Source of the DNA: Prinia subflava
Taxonomy: Eukaryota > Chordata > Aves > Passeriformes > Cisticolidae
Length of the DNA stretch: 64,000 nt
Direction of reading: 5' to 3'
Assembly (NCBI RefSeq): GCF_021018805.1
Contig: NC_086259.1
Location: 1,984,001-2,048,000, forward strand
The position numbers were made by a program, and so were the translations under genes. Below, one piece after another: positions 22,346-35,699 of the stretch; positions within the stretch are counted from its first letter, which is position 1, and the number at the start of each line of letters is the position of its first letter. The notes under the pieces are model-generated. The model searched no databases. It had not been told where the DNA came from and saw only the letters and a program-made list of their open reading frames with translations.

Positions 22346-25300
22346 ATAAAAGAATATAACCTGCCAAATGAGCAAAGTGTCCTGCGAATATCCTGGCCCA
22401 CCCCTGGATGTGCATTATAGATAGTAGAGACTATTATTTATATAAAATATAAAAGTAAATATTTAACCCACCCACTTCTCTCTGAAAGATGTACAAAGAG
22501 CAAAGCTGCTCACTGTAGGGTTTGTGTGGGACTTCTCCCTGTAACTGCAGTTGTGGTGAGACCCTAATACAAGCAATCACTAGCAGGGGGAGCAACATGA
22601 GCCTTTTCCACCCTTCCATCCACTCTGGCCAAGAGAATCCCAGGCTGTACTGGCCTTGCACACCATCAGTGCATTTCCTAGAGACTCTTTCAGTGTGGGC
22701 TTTGCAGAGCAAGATGTTCAAATGTTCTTTAATCACTTAAAACTGTAAGAAAAATACTGCAATAGTCTTTTACAGAATACCAAACCCACAAGAATAAATC
22801 CTTACTTGCGTACAAAGGATCTACAGTTTTTAATGTCTGGTATTCTGCAAGCATAGATTTAGAAGCAACAGCTGAAAATGCAGACACTGCTGTGTCATTC
22901 CAACATTGCCAAAAAGAACTCTTACAATGTCTAAATGACTCATGTCTCAGGTGATGTCATGTGATGTCTGGAAACAGATTCTGAAGCAGAAGCAAGAGAA
23001 TGACTCTTAGTGTTGCATTAATTCAACTAAATTTAAAGAAATATGCATAATGCAGGCCTCCTACAGGCCCCAAATTTATTAAATCAGAAAGCAGACATAA
23101 AGGGCAGAGAAGTGATGATCAGAGGACTACAAGAGAAGACTCTGCCATGTGAGTCCATGGATTCCATATGATTCAAGCAGTGTCTGTAACTCATGTTAGT
23201 ATTTCTCAAATTACAAATATAACTTACATGTCTAGGAAATCTCTTCCAAAGCTAATGGACAAAAAAGGGATCCAAACCAAGCCACAAATTATTCTTATTT
23301 GCCAACATGAACAAATGATGGAAGGGGTAGTGTACTGCTTCTCTCTGACTCTCAGACTGGGATTAATCTTTCAAACAAAGAAAGCTTTGGATCAGCAAAA
23401 GTCACAACCCAAAAACTGTTAGAACAATGTGCCTAATCCTGCTCCCAGCACCTAAAATTGTGAGTGCACCCTTGGAGGCTTCTTGGGAATGCAGAGCTCA
23501 GCTCCTTCCAGTCCTGACTTTGAAACTGTTCAGGACTGGGCTTTTGAAGTGCTTGACACTATTTATATTCAGGAATGAATCATCCCATTGGATTCTCACT
23601 GCAATTGTCTATAAAGAAATGTGGTCACAGTCCTCTTGTTGACCTTCAGTCCCTCCTGTCAGTGATGCAGCAGTTGAGGCTGGCTGGGGGTGATGAGTGC
23701 CAGCCTCCCTGCACCTCGGGCAGCTCACAGCACCCTGGTGTCACACAGACGAGCCTGAGCTCACAGCACTTGCTCCCACAGATGGTTCTTTCATTCACAA
23801 CGGCAGGAGTAGATTCCCCATCTGCTGTCACAGCTAGATGTGATTCAGAGGCTGAAAAAAAGCATTCCTGTCCAATTTACTTGGAGGGTTTTTGAGGTGA
23901 GCTGGTTGCTGGTGTCACTGTGTGTGAAGCACTGAGAAGCAGCAGCCCCAGAGCAGGGCATGGCTGGAGCTCGGTGCTGGAGGGGCAGCCTGGTCCTCAC
24001 ACACAGCCTGGCACTCCTCACCATGCTTCCCAGGCTCATCTGACTGCAAAGCAGTTTTTGGGGAGGAGAAGTCACACTGCAGTTTGGATGTTTGTGACAC
24101 TCAGTGTAATCTGGATTACATTTCCAAGGTGCAGCTGTCCCAACCTGGCTGCCAGGAATGCTCTGTGGAATCAGGGGGAATTGCTGCTAAGGCCTTAAAA
24201 CCAGCAAGAGCTGTTCAGCTCTTCCTTGTGTGCATTCCTACTGGTCCCTGTGATATAACATTGTGGCATTAAGGGACTCTTTCTCAATTTGGTTATGAAA
24301 AAACAAACTTAATTTTAAACCAAAGGAAAGGGCTACCAAAGAATACTTGTTTTGTGTGAAAGAAAATTCTTTTTGTCACATGGGTCTAGTAGTGCTGTAG
24401 TATATAGTAGTATAGGTTACAGGACATTTTCTCTATTGTAACCAGGAATAAACAACAACACCAAAGGTTTCTAATAATCCTTGCAGTACCCACAGTGCCA
24501 CAGAATGATCTCCACTGATCCATGTGTGCAGGTAGCCTGCCTTTCTAGGAGTAAATAACCCACAAAGGAAGAATTTTATGGAGAAAGGATCTCAAATTAG
24601 GCAAGAATGATCTATTAAATTTAATAATTTCATCTAAGGATAGAAATTAGAGGTCAGAAACCGCTGTCTTCATGTTGCCCTCAAAAATAAGAGAATCATA
24701 GGAGTTTCCCATGTGCACTCTCTCATAATGTTCTTGGCCATTATTCATTAGTTTGATTTTTTGTATGTCCTAGCTCTTGAAATAATTTTGCAATTTATAT
24801 ATTGGGGTGTTAGAACCTGGACAATTGTGTGTAATACATCCTCTAAAACAATCTTGTAATTTGATTGTCTGCATATGAAATAGCTTTTACAATTCTTGAT
24901 TTTTTTCGCACTGGAGAATAACTGTAAAAGGCTACAACAGCTCCATCACAGCAGGGAGCTGTGCTGGGTTGGAGGGATGTTCACCTCTTTTACCTGGAAT
25001 TTAGATGTCCAGAATATTTGAAATGGTGAAAATGCAAATCACTGTCTTAAGTGGGAGGAAGTTGAATTAAGGAGCTTGAAAAGGAAGAATCTGTACTAAG
25101 CAGTACAGGAAAAGAAACATCAATGCTAACAAACTTAAATCTGAGATAGAATAGAAATGTAGTAAGTGACATGAAAAGGTGTACTGCTGGATTGGCAGAA
25201 AAGAAAAATCTGGATTTCTCTAATCACCTTTTTATGGTATTCCCTTGTATTCAGTTCCTATTAACCAGTGATTTATCTACTCTGGAAAGAATCTATGCTC

Positions 25301-25680
25301 TTGTGTTAATGTTCTTTGGGTACACATTACCAAGGCAAATAGCAAGGAATTTGAGTTGTAGACTGTGCTTTGAAAGAAATCAAGTATTAGCTCATTAGAG
25401 CCTGTGTGCTTGCTGGCAGGATGCCAAAGCATCGACCTTAGATACTGCCTCAGTTCTAACCAGAATTCCAGATTTGTGTTTTTACAACCTTTTCACTCCT
25501 ACCCTGGGGACTCTTTCAACTATTGCTGTGTCCACTTGAAGTTCTGTATAAGAAATTAAATGTATAAAAAGGAAATGTGCTATGCTATCAAAAAACCTGC
25601 AGCCTCTAAGCCTGACCATGAGTGTAATAAACATTTTCAGAGCAGCAGCATTATTTTCATCTTCTTTCTTCAACTGGCAG
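22346..25680. other. non-genic stretch
   Basis: AT-rich with a mid-GC patch near 23,640-24,200. A minus-strand frame of about 65 codons without a start (about 22,740-22,938) and several short plus frames are present, none recognisable. No named repeat. Confidence 0.45.
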
Positions 25681-25872
25681 GATCCAGGTGCTACTGGAAA
25701 CAGCTCAGCCTCTCATGTGGATTTAACAACCTCCCCAGTATCATTAAGGAAACAAAGTCCACAAGTCCTTTTGAGCAAAATTGTTTCTCCAATAGCTTGT
25801 CGTATTGATTTTGGTTATTATAATCATTGGACAGCAAGGTGTGCAAATAAAGGTCTAAGGAAGAATAAATAA
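25681..25872 (+). other. possible 3'-terminal exon (weak)
   Basis: A long pyrimidine tract (TTATTTTCATCTTCTTTCTTCAACTGGCAG) ends at 25680, a strong-looking splice acceptor. The next 64 codons are open, starting DPGATGNSSASHVDLTTSPV, and end in TAA at 25870-25872. AATAAA signals stand at 25846, 25864 and 25901. That is the arrangement expected of a terminal coding exon. The peptide has ordinary amino-acid composition but matches no family I recognise. No partner exon is identified upstream, so chance remains the leading explanation. Confidence 0.15.
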
Positions 25873-26915
25873 TGCATCAATGATCCCAGGCACAGCTATG
25901 AATAAAATCCTCACATTAGAGTTCTTGCCAGAACAGCCTTTACTGCCAAATCCAAAACATTCTTCATAGTTTTATTTCTTTGCCTCTTGATACAAAGCTG
26001 GAACTTTCCAGGAGTTTATGGAATAGATACACAGCTTTGAATTGCAGCAGTGAACATGCAGCAGTGCTGTTGCTGGTACTGCTAAACCTGTCCCTGGACC
26101 ACATTGTCATGCATGGAACAAGAGTAACTTCTGCTTCACTGTCCCATGTACTTGGCTGGGTTTTACGGACCACATGTTACACCTTTAGCATCACTGCTCC
26201 AGACATCCACGGGTCACAGCTGAAGGTTTCACTGCAGGTGAGAATCTCCTTTCCCTGCCTTTGGCCAGGGTACAGCTCCTGTGCATGCTGTGAAGTTGTG
26301 CACTGCCTCCCCCTGCTCAGCCGTGCTGTGAGCAGGAAATGGAGCCTGCGGAGGGTTTGGCATGTGGCCTCTATGGTAATTAAGATAGGAGAAAAACATT
26401 AACAGGAAGAGGCATTTTCATCACAATAGCTCCAAGAATTTAAAGACTGACATTTAATTATGTTTCTCTCAATCCAGAGGAAAGAACCTGAAATTCACCA
26501 GGTGAGTGTAGTAGGTATGGGCTATCCTCAACCCCTAAAGGGCAAAATGAGCACAATACAGTTACAGAGAAGAGTTAAGGTTATGGTCCTATTTTCTCCT
26601 TCTTCTGGATGTTGTTTGTTTTTTTAATGATTCTATGTTTTTAGTATTTTTTTCAGATATCACAATTAAGCATTAAAACCTTCAAATTAAGTTAATCATC
26701 CTAATTCCCTCTACCTAGCCTGTATCCTCCTCGGATAAATATTATTCTGAAGGAGAACAGAAAACAGTAGAGCAATTGGATGAGTATCTCCCAACTAAGA
26801 AAAACTGGTTTCAAGTGAAGGATCCTGACCAGAAGCAGTAAGGACAATTTCTCTGAATATCACAGTAATTTGATGGACACTTAGATTTCCATCTGTCCTG
26901 GATGTGGTGATTTAC
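25873..26915. other. non-genic stretch
   Basis: Contains a 140-codon plus frame (25980-26402) with a donor-like CTGCAG|GTGAGA at about 26,236 but no recognisable domain. The remainder is AT-rich. Confidence 0.4.
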
Positions 26916-27005
26916 CTTCAAATGTTCCTGGCTTGGCATCAAGGTAGTGCACAAACCACAGTAAAATTGTAGAGCCAGAGCAGAATGATTTTGGCTTACC
27001 AAATA
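26916..27005 (-). other. exon-like 90-bp segment with good splice signals (weak)
   Basis: On the minus strand GACTTTGTTTCAG precedes 27005 and GAAG|GTAAATC follows 26916, a good acceptor/donor pair exactly 90 bases apart. Two frames are open across it (one reading FGKPKSFCSGSTILLWF..., the other YLVSQNHSALALQ...). Neither matches a known family with confidence. An isolated 90-base segment of this kind can arise by chance. Confidence 0.12.
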
Positions 27006-27294
27006 CTGAAACAAAGTCAGCATTTGTCTCAGAGATGGTAAATGAGGTCATGGTAGTATAATCACTCTCACTCTTTAAGGGCTGCTCTTTAAACACAGCT
27101 CACACAAATCCATGTGTATGCTCTGAAGCATTACCCTGTGCTGCACTTGGGTCTCTGCTGAGAGAGAGACCAGGTGTTTGGGGCTACCTGTAATCCTCTC
27201 TGGCTTTGCGTGATTTATGAAAAAGTGGAAAACAATTACTGTTTACCCCAGTTATTTTAGCCACAGTTTTAGTGGCAGCCACAGTTTTAATGTA
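27006..27294. other. short non-genic stretch
   Basis: Contains a small 18-bp duplication (AGCCACAGTTTTA twice, near 27,259-27,290). Nothing else. Confidence 0.4.
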
Positions 27295-27400
27295 CATAGA
27301 AATACAGAATAAGAGAATGGTTTGGCTTGGAAGAGGCCCTAAAGGTTATCTAACTCCAGCTGCTCTGCTCTGTCATGGGCTGGGAACCTTATCCCTAGTT
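27295..27400 (-). mobile_element. CR1 LINE 3'-end fragment (minus)
   Basis: Starts with ACATAGAAATACAGAAT..AGAATGGTTTGGCTTGGAAG, the complement of the standard CR1 3' end. It continues with AGGCCCTAAAGGTTATCTAACTCCAG and a CATGGGCTGGGAACC block. Similarity is lost after about 100 bp. Confidence 0.85.
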
Positions 27401-30283
27401 TTAATAGCAATGACAGGAACATTTCTGTGTTCCTGTGTGCCCCCTTTTAAAATAACCTCTGCAATCCCACAAGATAGCAGTGGTGGGTACAGAGAACTCA
27501 GCAGGACAGGCAGTGTGGTGCTGCGGGTCTCTGTGCCAGGCACTGTGAGACCCCAGCTCATCCTTCTTTGCTGCTTGCAACTCTCCACCTGTCATCCAGA
27601 GACAGGAATTCCTCTCTGGAGCTCTCAGTGGCAGCGTGATCGGAATGCTTTTCCCCTTTGGAACTTTTTCTACAGAAATGTGACTGATCTGATGACCAGA
27701 GAGATAAAACGGACTGTCTCTTTCTTAGGAAGTTATGAAGTTACCCTTAAAATTTACACTTCAGAAATCTGAGCAAAGCTCATCGAAATGAGAGTAATTA
27801 AGCACTCTGGAGAGTAAGACCAATTTAATTTAGATTAGTTTAGGAGATTTGGATTTCTTCCTCAGACTTTGGGATCTAGCTATCTAAACTCCATTCAGGA
27901 ATTTGCCTGATTCAAGCCCAGCATTTTGTGGACCACTGGTATGTTATTTATAAGTGTGTCGGTGTGGGGTTTTTTCAAAGCCCTTCAGTCTCTTCCCTTT
28001 GTTTCTAAGCTTTCAGGCTCTGGCCACACATCTCCCACTGGGAATATGTTAAGCCCCTTCAGATTCCATGTTTCCAGGCTTGCAGTGTATGAAAATACAA
28101 TCTGATGGAGAGCTCCAGCAGGGCTTTCCCACATCCTTGTGTGGAGTGGAACTGAGGGCTGCTGCTTTCCTGCTCCCCAGATTATGCCCATCCTGTGAGA
28201 GAGACACCCAAGGGAGGAAAGCAGCCAGGAGTGGCATCTGAACATAGATTAAGGTCTGGAGAAACCTGTGGAACACAGGCAAATCTCATTGTTAAGGTAT
28301 TTGAAAAGTACTGGCTCCTTAGGCAGGAAAACCACTGGATAAAAATGGATTCTCATAATTAAAACCATGTCCCTTGGATATAATGTTCCCATATTCTTGT
28401 TTTGCTGCAGAGTATTTCCTGGGATTCAATAGGTTGTGTTACATGTTAAGGAGAAAATGTCTTTTTAGTGGGGAGTACCAAACTCCGTACTTTTGTAATC
28501 TGCAAGCTGGATAAAACACCACTGTAAATTTTCAGGTTTAAACAAACCATTTGAAAGCTCAGTTCTGAACTAAGACCTTGTGTTTTGAACAGTTTGTACT
28601 AAAATTGATACTTGATAGCTGCCAGCCTGTACTTATTAAGTTATTGACTGAGAACATGCTGGGTACCTGGATCTAAATATTCTCTTTTAGCTTATGTCGC
28701 TTTTGTCAGAAGCAAAAATTTCCTTGAAGGTGACATGCAGGGACTAAAGACAGCCTGCTCCAGCTGACCTCACTGACAGGATGTTATTACTCACCTGGCT
28801 GGCTGCTTAGGAGCAGTGATGGCACCAAAAAATCCAGTTTTTACCCCTTCACTGACGTCAGCAGCAAGGCAAGGCTGGTTTGCACAGAAACAAACCAATA
28901 AGGATGTACTGCATTACACATTACTTAAAGAGAATCTCTTTTTTTCACTGCCTTTATTAGTGACTCATGTAGTCCCAGAACAGAATAGACACTGTGGTTT
29001 AATGACTTCTGTCATTGCCACTTAAAGCCGAAGGAAAATGAATCTCCAGGGCTCAGTCCTTATCCCCCATCCAGCAGGATTCCAGCCAGTGGAGCAGAGG
29101 ATACACAAGGAGTGTAAGGCTGGGTATTCACAGCCCCATCTACTCATGGGGATGACTCTAGAAATAATTCAGGTTATTTTAACAGGTGCAGTGACCCATT
29201 CGTTTACTTTCTCTGCAGCATTGCTTGCCACTTCAATTACAGCCAAATTGCCTGATTAAAGTAGAGGAAGAACTAAACACGAATTTCCAGGAGATTAAGG
29301 CTATATTTTAGGAAGGAGATAATTTAATTTAATTTTTTTTAAATTAAATATTTGTATCTCCCTTTTGCTTTTTGTGGCTTTATATCACATTGTGCTCTTT
29401 TCCAGGCAGGAAAAGAGGGAGCAGTCTGGGTTTCATAGAAAAGTGGAGTTACCTGGAAACTAGATTACAACAAACTGAAGGAATTTTTTTTGTTGTTCTT
29501 TTTATTTGAATACTTTTATATTTTAATATTTAATGTTTCAGCTCCATGGAGAGGGGTAATGGCTGGCTGTAATTCCAGCAGACTCTTAGTGATATGCAGG
29601 CATTTTGTGAGGATTGTTGGTAAATCAGAGTTCCAGCCTGGAGCTTCATCTTTACATTGTAAGGATCTCTTCAGTTCTGATGTTTAATTCACCCTGATCA
29701 AACAGAAATACCAGTACAGTAAATTGTGTGAAATGGGGGCTTTTGTCCCGCTCTGCCTTTGCAGAGTGGCAGTGTCACAATGACTGAGGAGCAGATTCCC
29801 ATGTCACAAATAATCAGTGAAAATGGCACTGTGATAGTAAGAGCAGGGACACATTTACATAATTAATTGAGAAGAATGGATAGGGAAAGTTTGAGCAGAG
29901 CTCTGCCTGCTCTTGTTGGCAGCAGGCTGCTCTCCATTTGCTTTGGGTTTGTGTAGATCCTCATCTCAGGTAGAAAACCACAGTAAAAAACCCACAGTGA
30001 TAAAGCTGGTTTAGAATTTGTTTCTCAGATATTCCTTGTGAGACACCAGATATGGGGAATATCCATTTAAAACCCAAGACAGGTAAAAAAATCCCTAGGG
30101 CTTTGATTTCACACCCACATGTTTGTGGCCGTTATTGTAAGTAACTATATGTGAGCTAAACAGGAGGTAGAAAATATTAAAGGTTAGTTCTGAGAGAGGT
30201 GAGCTTAATACACACCCCAGGTGAGGGCATAGTGGTAACCCTGGTTAATATATTTTACTGTAAGACTGAAGTCCCTTTTCTCC
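27401..30283. other. non-genic stretch
   Basis: AT-rich unique DNA. At 29322-29349 there is an AT-only inverted repeat (ATTTAATTT and complement, about 10-base spacer). No gene or named repeat. Confidence 0.45.
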
Positions 30284-30390
30284 AGAGTTTTTTGGTTTGT
30301 TGTTTGTTTGCTTTGGTTCGGTTAGAGTTTTGTTTTGGTTGGTTGGTTGTTGTTTTTGGTGGTTTTTTATTGTTGGGTTTGGGTTTTTTC
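30284..30390 (+). repeat. G/T-rich low-complexity tract
   Basis: About 100 bp dominated by TTTG, TTGG and GGTT words with only a few A or C. It has the same character as the tract at 9.3 kb but is shorter and less pure. The aromatic/hydrophobic frame 30199-30447 is an artefact of it. Confidence 0.8.
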
Positions 30391-31247
30391 TTTCTCAGAT
30401 GGTCTTGTATTCTTTGCCCTGCACACGGGGAAAAACCACATTTATAACAGTGAAAGCAAGGCCCCAAAGGGTCATTAAATAATTGTCACAAACCCTGGTT
30501 ACCTTAAATCTTCAGAAGAGAATATATTCAGGTTTAGAGGCCAGACTCAACTGCTTCTAAATAACCCTTATTAGCTCTTATGCTACAAAAAGGCAGGAGT
30601 GCCACACAAGATCAGCCCACAGGCAGGTAAATGTCTGGGAATAACAACTTAGTTTGTCAGATGCCACCACATTCAGGCAGTTCAGCACTAATAACAACTC
30701 CCTTGTCATGTGGTACCACAGTAAGAGCAAACTACGGACAGCGCTGGTTGCATAAAAATGTAATTTAAAAAAACCTTGCAGGTATTTCTATTGGTTTTTC
30801 ATGCATCCACTGTTAGAAACAGCATTTCTAGTTCTACAGTTTATATTAGGAGCTGCCTCTATTCTAGTATTAGCTGAATTCAGCTAATGTCTGAGCTGAT
30901 AACACAGTGAGATTCTGTTTTCAATTCCAAGAGAAACCCAGACTTACTTTACAAAACACACAGTTACTGTAGATTGGGATTTTTAATGGCACTTCATATT
31001 ATTTTTATACTGGAATTTACTATCCAGCCCAGAGGTTTAAATGTAGAAATTAGTTTAAACTGGTAAATCTCTTCTGCTAGACACTTTGACCTGTGAATTA
31101 TCCCGTCTAAAAATACCAACTTTGCAATGCAAGTGTAACTTCCAACTTTTTTATGTACCACACACATGTTCTCTAAGTCTTTTTAAGCACCAAATATACA
31201 AACAGCTACTGGCTGAATTCAGGCTGAGTGGTTTTAGTCATAACCTC
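30391..31247. other. non-genic stretch
   Basis: AT-rich unique DNA, no feature seen. Confidence 0.45.
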
Positions 31248-31469
31248 TTAATGTGAACAAATCTTAACCCGTTGGTTCACGAGCTTCAAATTATTTTGTC
31301 CCTGGCTAAAATCCTGTGGCATCTTTGCAGGCCAGGTCTCACAGGGTCTGGGGTCATTAACAATTTTGAAGGTTCCACCATCAGAAGAGTTCAGAAAAAC
31401 TTTTTCTGACTTAGAGATGGGGCTCTTGAGAGGCGTTTTGAAAGATTTTAATTCTATTTTTAGTCTCAT
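31248..31469 (-). other. 73-codon open frame with protein-like composition
   Basis: Minus-strand ATG frame with an in-frame TAA nine codons upstream, containing SFKTPLKSPISKSEKVF and DGGTFKIVNDPRP. The peptide is Lys/Ser/Pro-rich at the N-terminal side and has a balanced remainder, unlike the low-complexity frames elsewhere. I noted a loose resemblance to a cadherin repeat (FKIVNDP...P.DF), but the calcium-binding acidic motifs are absent, so I do not assign it. A GTTAAG donor-like site lies near the C-terminal end. A frame of this length is expected by chance in a window this size. Confidence 0.1.
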
Positions 31470-34400
31470 GAGAATGGTGAGATGGTACAGATGTTACAAT
31501 TCACGCCATTAAAATCAGAAGTTAAACTATTTCCTAATTACAATACATTATAAGTGGTTTTTGGCCTATTAGCTTTTGCTACACAATGCTGCTAATGCTT
31601 TTAAGCTAATCATCTATTAAAATACCCCACGTGAGTCTTACTACAATACATCTTTTATTGTTCTATTTTTTCAAAATATCTAGTCTATTTGCAAGGTCAT
31701 AATTTGAAACTTGTTTCTAGTTCAGTTTCTCTCTCAACAACATCTGTCCTATTCCATGGCCTTTCTAAATCAGCACACCTTATCTTAGATTTTGCATACA
31801 GATGCACAAGACTGTGAGTTTTCAGTCAGGTTTTAAGAATCCTCTACAAATCCATTTTCCACAAGAGCGAATGAATTTGGGTATCAGCTTCTCCTGCTGT
31901 GCTCCTGGTTGCTGTCAGTGCCTGCTGCTGTATCCTCAGAGGAATGAGTCCCCTGTCTCACCCTGGGGAAGGTTTGTGCCAGTGCAAACATTTCCAGCTC
32001 TGAACTCCTCTCTGGGACACAGCACCAGACAACAACCACCCTGACTCTTCTCTCAGCAGAATTAATGAAGAGTTTAGCACTGACTTTAGTGGGAACAAAG
32101 TCAGGTCTACCCTTGCCCTGCGTCACAGCTGTCTTTGTGGAGAAGTGCCTAAGCTGGCAAGTGGATGAGCACTGTGGGCCACTGCAGGGTGACCCTCGGG
32201 GGTGTCAGCACTCCTGCCACAGCTGCCTGTCCCAGCAAACTCCCCATGTCTCTGTGCTAATCTGGCTCCTCTGAGATCAAACACTGCACCTTCTATAATA
32301 AGCCTGACAACATCTTAACGGGTCAGATACTTATCAGGGGTGCTTGGAGTCACTGCTCTGCTTTGAGCTGGGTTTATCTTGGCCTTGAGCCCTCGCAGGC
32401 TCTTCTAAAAACAACTGAGAAATACCGAGATTGCGAGAAAAGGCTGTCAGTCTTACTGAAGCTGCTCTTAAGTTTTCAGAGCATTTTTCTAATCTGAGCA
32501 GGCCATGTCCTCATGAAAGCAATGGAAAAAAGACCTTGGATGTACAGGATAAAGCTCTGACCTGCAGTAAAAGCCTCAAGACACACTAAGCATTTTGTCA
32601 ACTACACACAGGTGTGTAGATACCCACGTTAGTAGCCCACTGCTTATGCTGTGAAAATCTTCTCACAACTGGTACTTTAATAAAGTTTTGACTCCAATAG
32701 GCAGCGTAGAAACGTGAATTGATTGAAATGCAGAGGTTTTAAAAACAAACAGCAATTTCTTTCCCCTTCTCCCCTTCACAATTTGTGTGTGAATGTGTCT
32801 CTGTCTGGATGTTAGACTTAGAATAATGTCATGATGTGAGAACCTTCTTTCTGATGATGTTTTTAACATCCAGAGATGATTATCCATGGTGTAACTCACC
32901 CAGTGACTATTGGGTGCACAATCTGTACAAACAGTTTCCTGACTGTACATCAAATACAGGCCCATGCAAGAGCAGGTAAATTCCTGCACACCTGCACAGA
33001 TGGTTCACACACCTCCCAAAGCAGCAAAGATATGAACTGCGAGTCACAGAATGTACTCAAATGCATGCTTAAAGGTGCAAAAGCAGACCTATGGATGTAT
33101 TTCCAGTCCCTCTGTACAATCACAGGTCAGGCAATTACCCATGCATTGTCCAACAGGTGAGTGCCTATTAACTCAGTAAAATAACGGCTTGTTGTTCATG
33201 GTCAATAAATATATCATAAATTTGAATCCCCATGTCTTTCCCAGTTTATTGGACTGTTCAACATTGTGTCTGGCCTTGCTTCATGTACAGAACAGACAGG
33301 AGACAAGCCCCTGGCTGCAATGCTAATCACTGTGGGAGGTGCTGCTGAGAAGCCTTTGCAGCAGAGAGCATCTCCTGCTCACTGACACCGAGCTGTGACA
33401 GCACCCAGCAGGCACTGCAGGGCAGGAATTCACTGACAGCAGCACAGAGCAGCTCTTGGCGAAAATGTGGGAGAGTTGTTTACCTCCACCTAGTATGGAA
33501 AACATTACAAGAGCTGCTGAGAACTGGCAAGGAAACACAAGTGAACTTCTTGACCCAAAGGAAATTTTTTTTTGCAGAAGTAGAGGTTCTTTAACTGTCC
33601 TGTCTACCAGAGGGTCTGTGATGTTGTAAGTTTGACAAGAGAGAATCTGCTCTTCTGACTCAAGACCTGTTCTAGATCTGGTTTCAAGAAAGTCAGGATA
33701 ACAAAGTTTGAGTGATCTGTTGGATCACTGCAGTATTAATTGTAAAGTTGTCTGTAATTGTAAAATGGTCTGTGTATGAGGATACTCGGTGTAAAAAGGA
33801 TCTGTGTGCCAGGCTGATCACTTCAGTGACTGCCAGTGGTGTGCAGAAGGCTCCTGTAGGAATGCCTGTGTCACTGGAGCTGCAGCAGTTCTGGTCACTG
33901 CATCCTGGGAGCCACCATGGTGCCCAGAGCAGGATCTGCAGTGAGAATTTATTCCTCCAAGCACTGTAGGAACCTGCTGTGCTCAGAGCCACTGGCCAGG
34001 GCTGCTGCTGGGCAGGGAGGGGACACAGCCCTGGCACCCACATTGCCATCCTGCAAGTTTATCACTCCAATTTCCATGCTTATCATTCAGATGTCTCTGC
34101 CAGTATTAAATGTAAAGCCATTTGATACCTGAGCCTTCTGGCTCAGTATCCCATAAGCAATTAGCCTATTAGTCTTTGAGTCATTAATATTCTCTGCTTT
34201 CACTGTGATGATCTCACTTCCTGCAAACAGGAACACTGAGCTGAGAGTGAATTAAAAAAACCCAAACAAAAATACAGCAGGTAAAAAGGTTGTTTCAATT
34301 ATGTTTATTCTTTGATCACTACTCAGCAAAAAGAAGCTGTTTAGAGTGGTTTGACGTTTTTTATAATATGTATTTTATAAAGAATGTGATAACAAGTTGC

Positions 34401-35699
34401 CTTGTAGAAATATAAATTAAACAAGATGTTAAAAGAAACAGACATAAAAAATAAATAGTGAATATTCAGGTATTGTAGATTTATCTCCAAATATATTAAT
34501 GAGGTCTTTCATCATTTTTAGTAAGTTTTTTCCCCATTGCTGATCTGTAAGGGGTTTTGTTACTTCGTGGGTGATCACGTCTCTTGTAGATCAAAATCAA
34601 TGAAACTTTGAGTGCTCTTCCAAATCCTGTGCAAAAAAAAAAAAGGGGATTCACTGATTTCTCTCATTTAGTCACTTCTAAGGGAAGATTCTCACCAAAG
34701 CAAAGACTGTGCAGCTGAGTCACAAGTGAATTATTGCTCTTTCTCAGAATTGTGGCAGGCCCATCCTGATTTCACAGCCTGAGTTACTGCTTTAAGAACC
34801 ATTGTCACGTTTGGCTGTGCTCCTTGAGTGCTGCCTGATAAAAGTCCTGGGTGGATGCTGGCAGGTTGTCATTCCCATCCATCCCCATTATCAGTACCTC
34901 AGGAGGGTCACTGTACAGCAGCCTGTCTCTGCTCCCTGCAAGAACCTGAAACTCAGGTTGATACAGCTCAAATTGATGGAAAAACCCATTTAAGTTATAT
35001 GTTTAAAATGTTCTTTTTTAATTTTACTAGAATTCGGCATGAACAATTCCATTTGTATAAAACTCTGCTGTGATCTGCAGTGTATATATATAAAATATTC
35101 ATCTGACTTTTAATAGGAAAAAATATTTGGAAAATTATAAGGATGCGCAAGGGGTTAAAATTGTTAAAGTTCTTTGTTGAACTGCACAGACAGCTTGTGT
35201 TTTATATATATACATATAAAACCCTCTTGTCTTATCTAAAACTTTTCAGTAAGTTTAATAGATTGCACAAAGCCTAATGCTATATTAGCAGAAATAATGG
35301 AAACAAGAACAGGAGAGGAGAATACAACAGGGGGCAGTGTGTTTAAAAAAGAAAAAATTTTTAAAATTCCTCCCTTTTTGTCTCTGTCAATTGTGTCTTC
35401 AGTCAGAGGAAGGCATAAAAATTCACTCTTCAGCTACTCCATGCAGCAGTGGGCTGTGCTGCTAGATGTTCTAAACTTTGGAGCCTCTCTGCTCTGGAAG
35501 TGATGCCTCACCAAAACAAGCTGAGTAGTCAGCCTTGTCCAGAAGCTCAGAGCTTCTCCCATGAGCTGGTCTACAAAGACAGAGCTAAAATTACTTTCTA
35601 TTTATAAGTTTCTCTGACAAGCATTGATCCCATGTCAGATGACACTGTGGGAGTTTAAAAATGAGAGTTTGTCAATAGAGACCTTCAAAGAGGCCTTTG
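31470..35699. other. non-genic stretch
   Basis: AT-rich with GC-richer patches near 31,900-32,260 and 33,300-34,030. At about 34,865-34,885 the minus strand encodes the words NDNLP within a frame closed by a stop a few codons later; this was considered as a cadherin linker and not accepted. TA-rich simple patches occur at 35,083-35,100 and 35,204-35,222. No gene can be supported. Confidence 0.45.

Noticed and set aside
22740..22938. minus-strand start-less frame containing WND
   Set aside because: A single tryptophan-containing word; the rest does not resemble any family considered.
34840..34900. minus-strand NDNLP as a cadherin calcium linker
   Set aside because: It is surrounded by a simple GGGATGGATGGGA-like sequence, the preceding residues do not fit well and a stop follows within about 20 codons.
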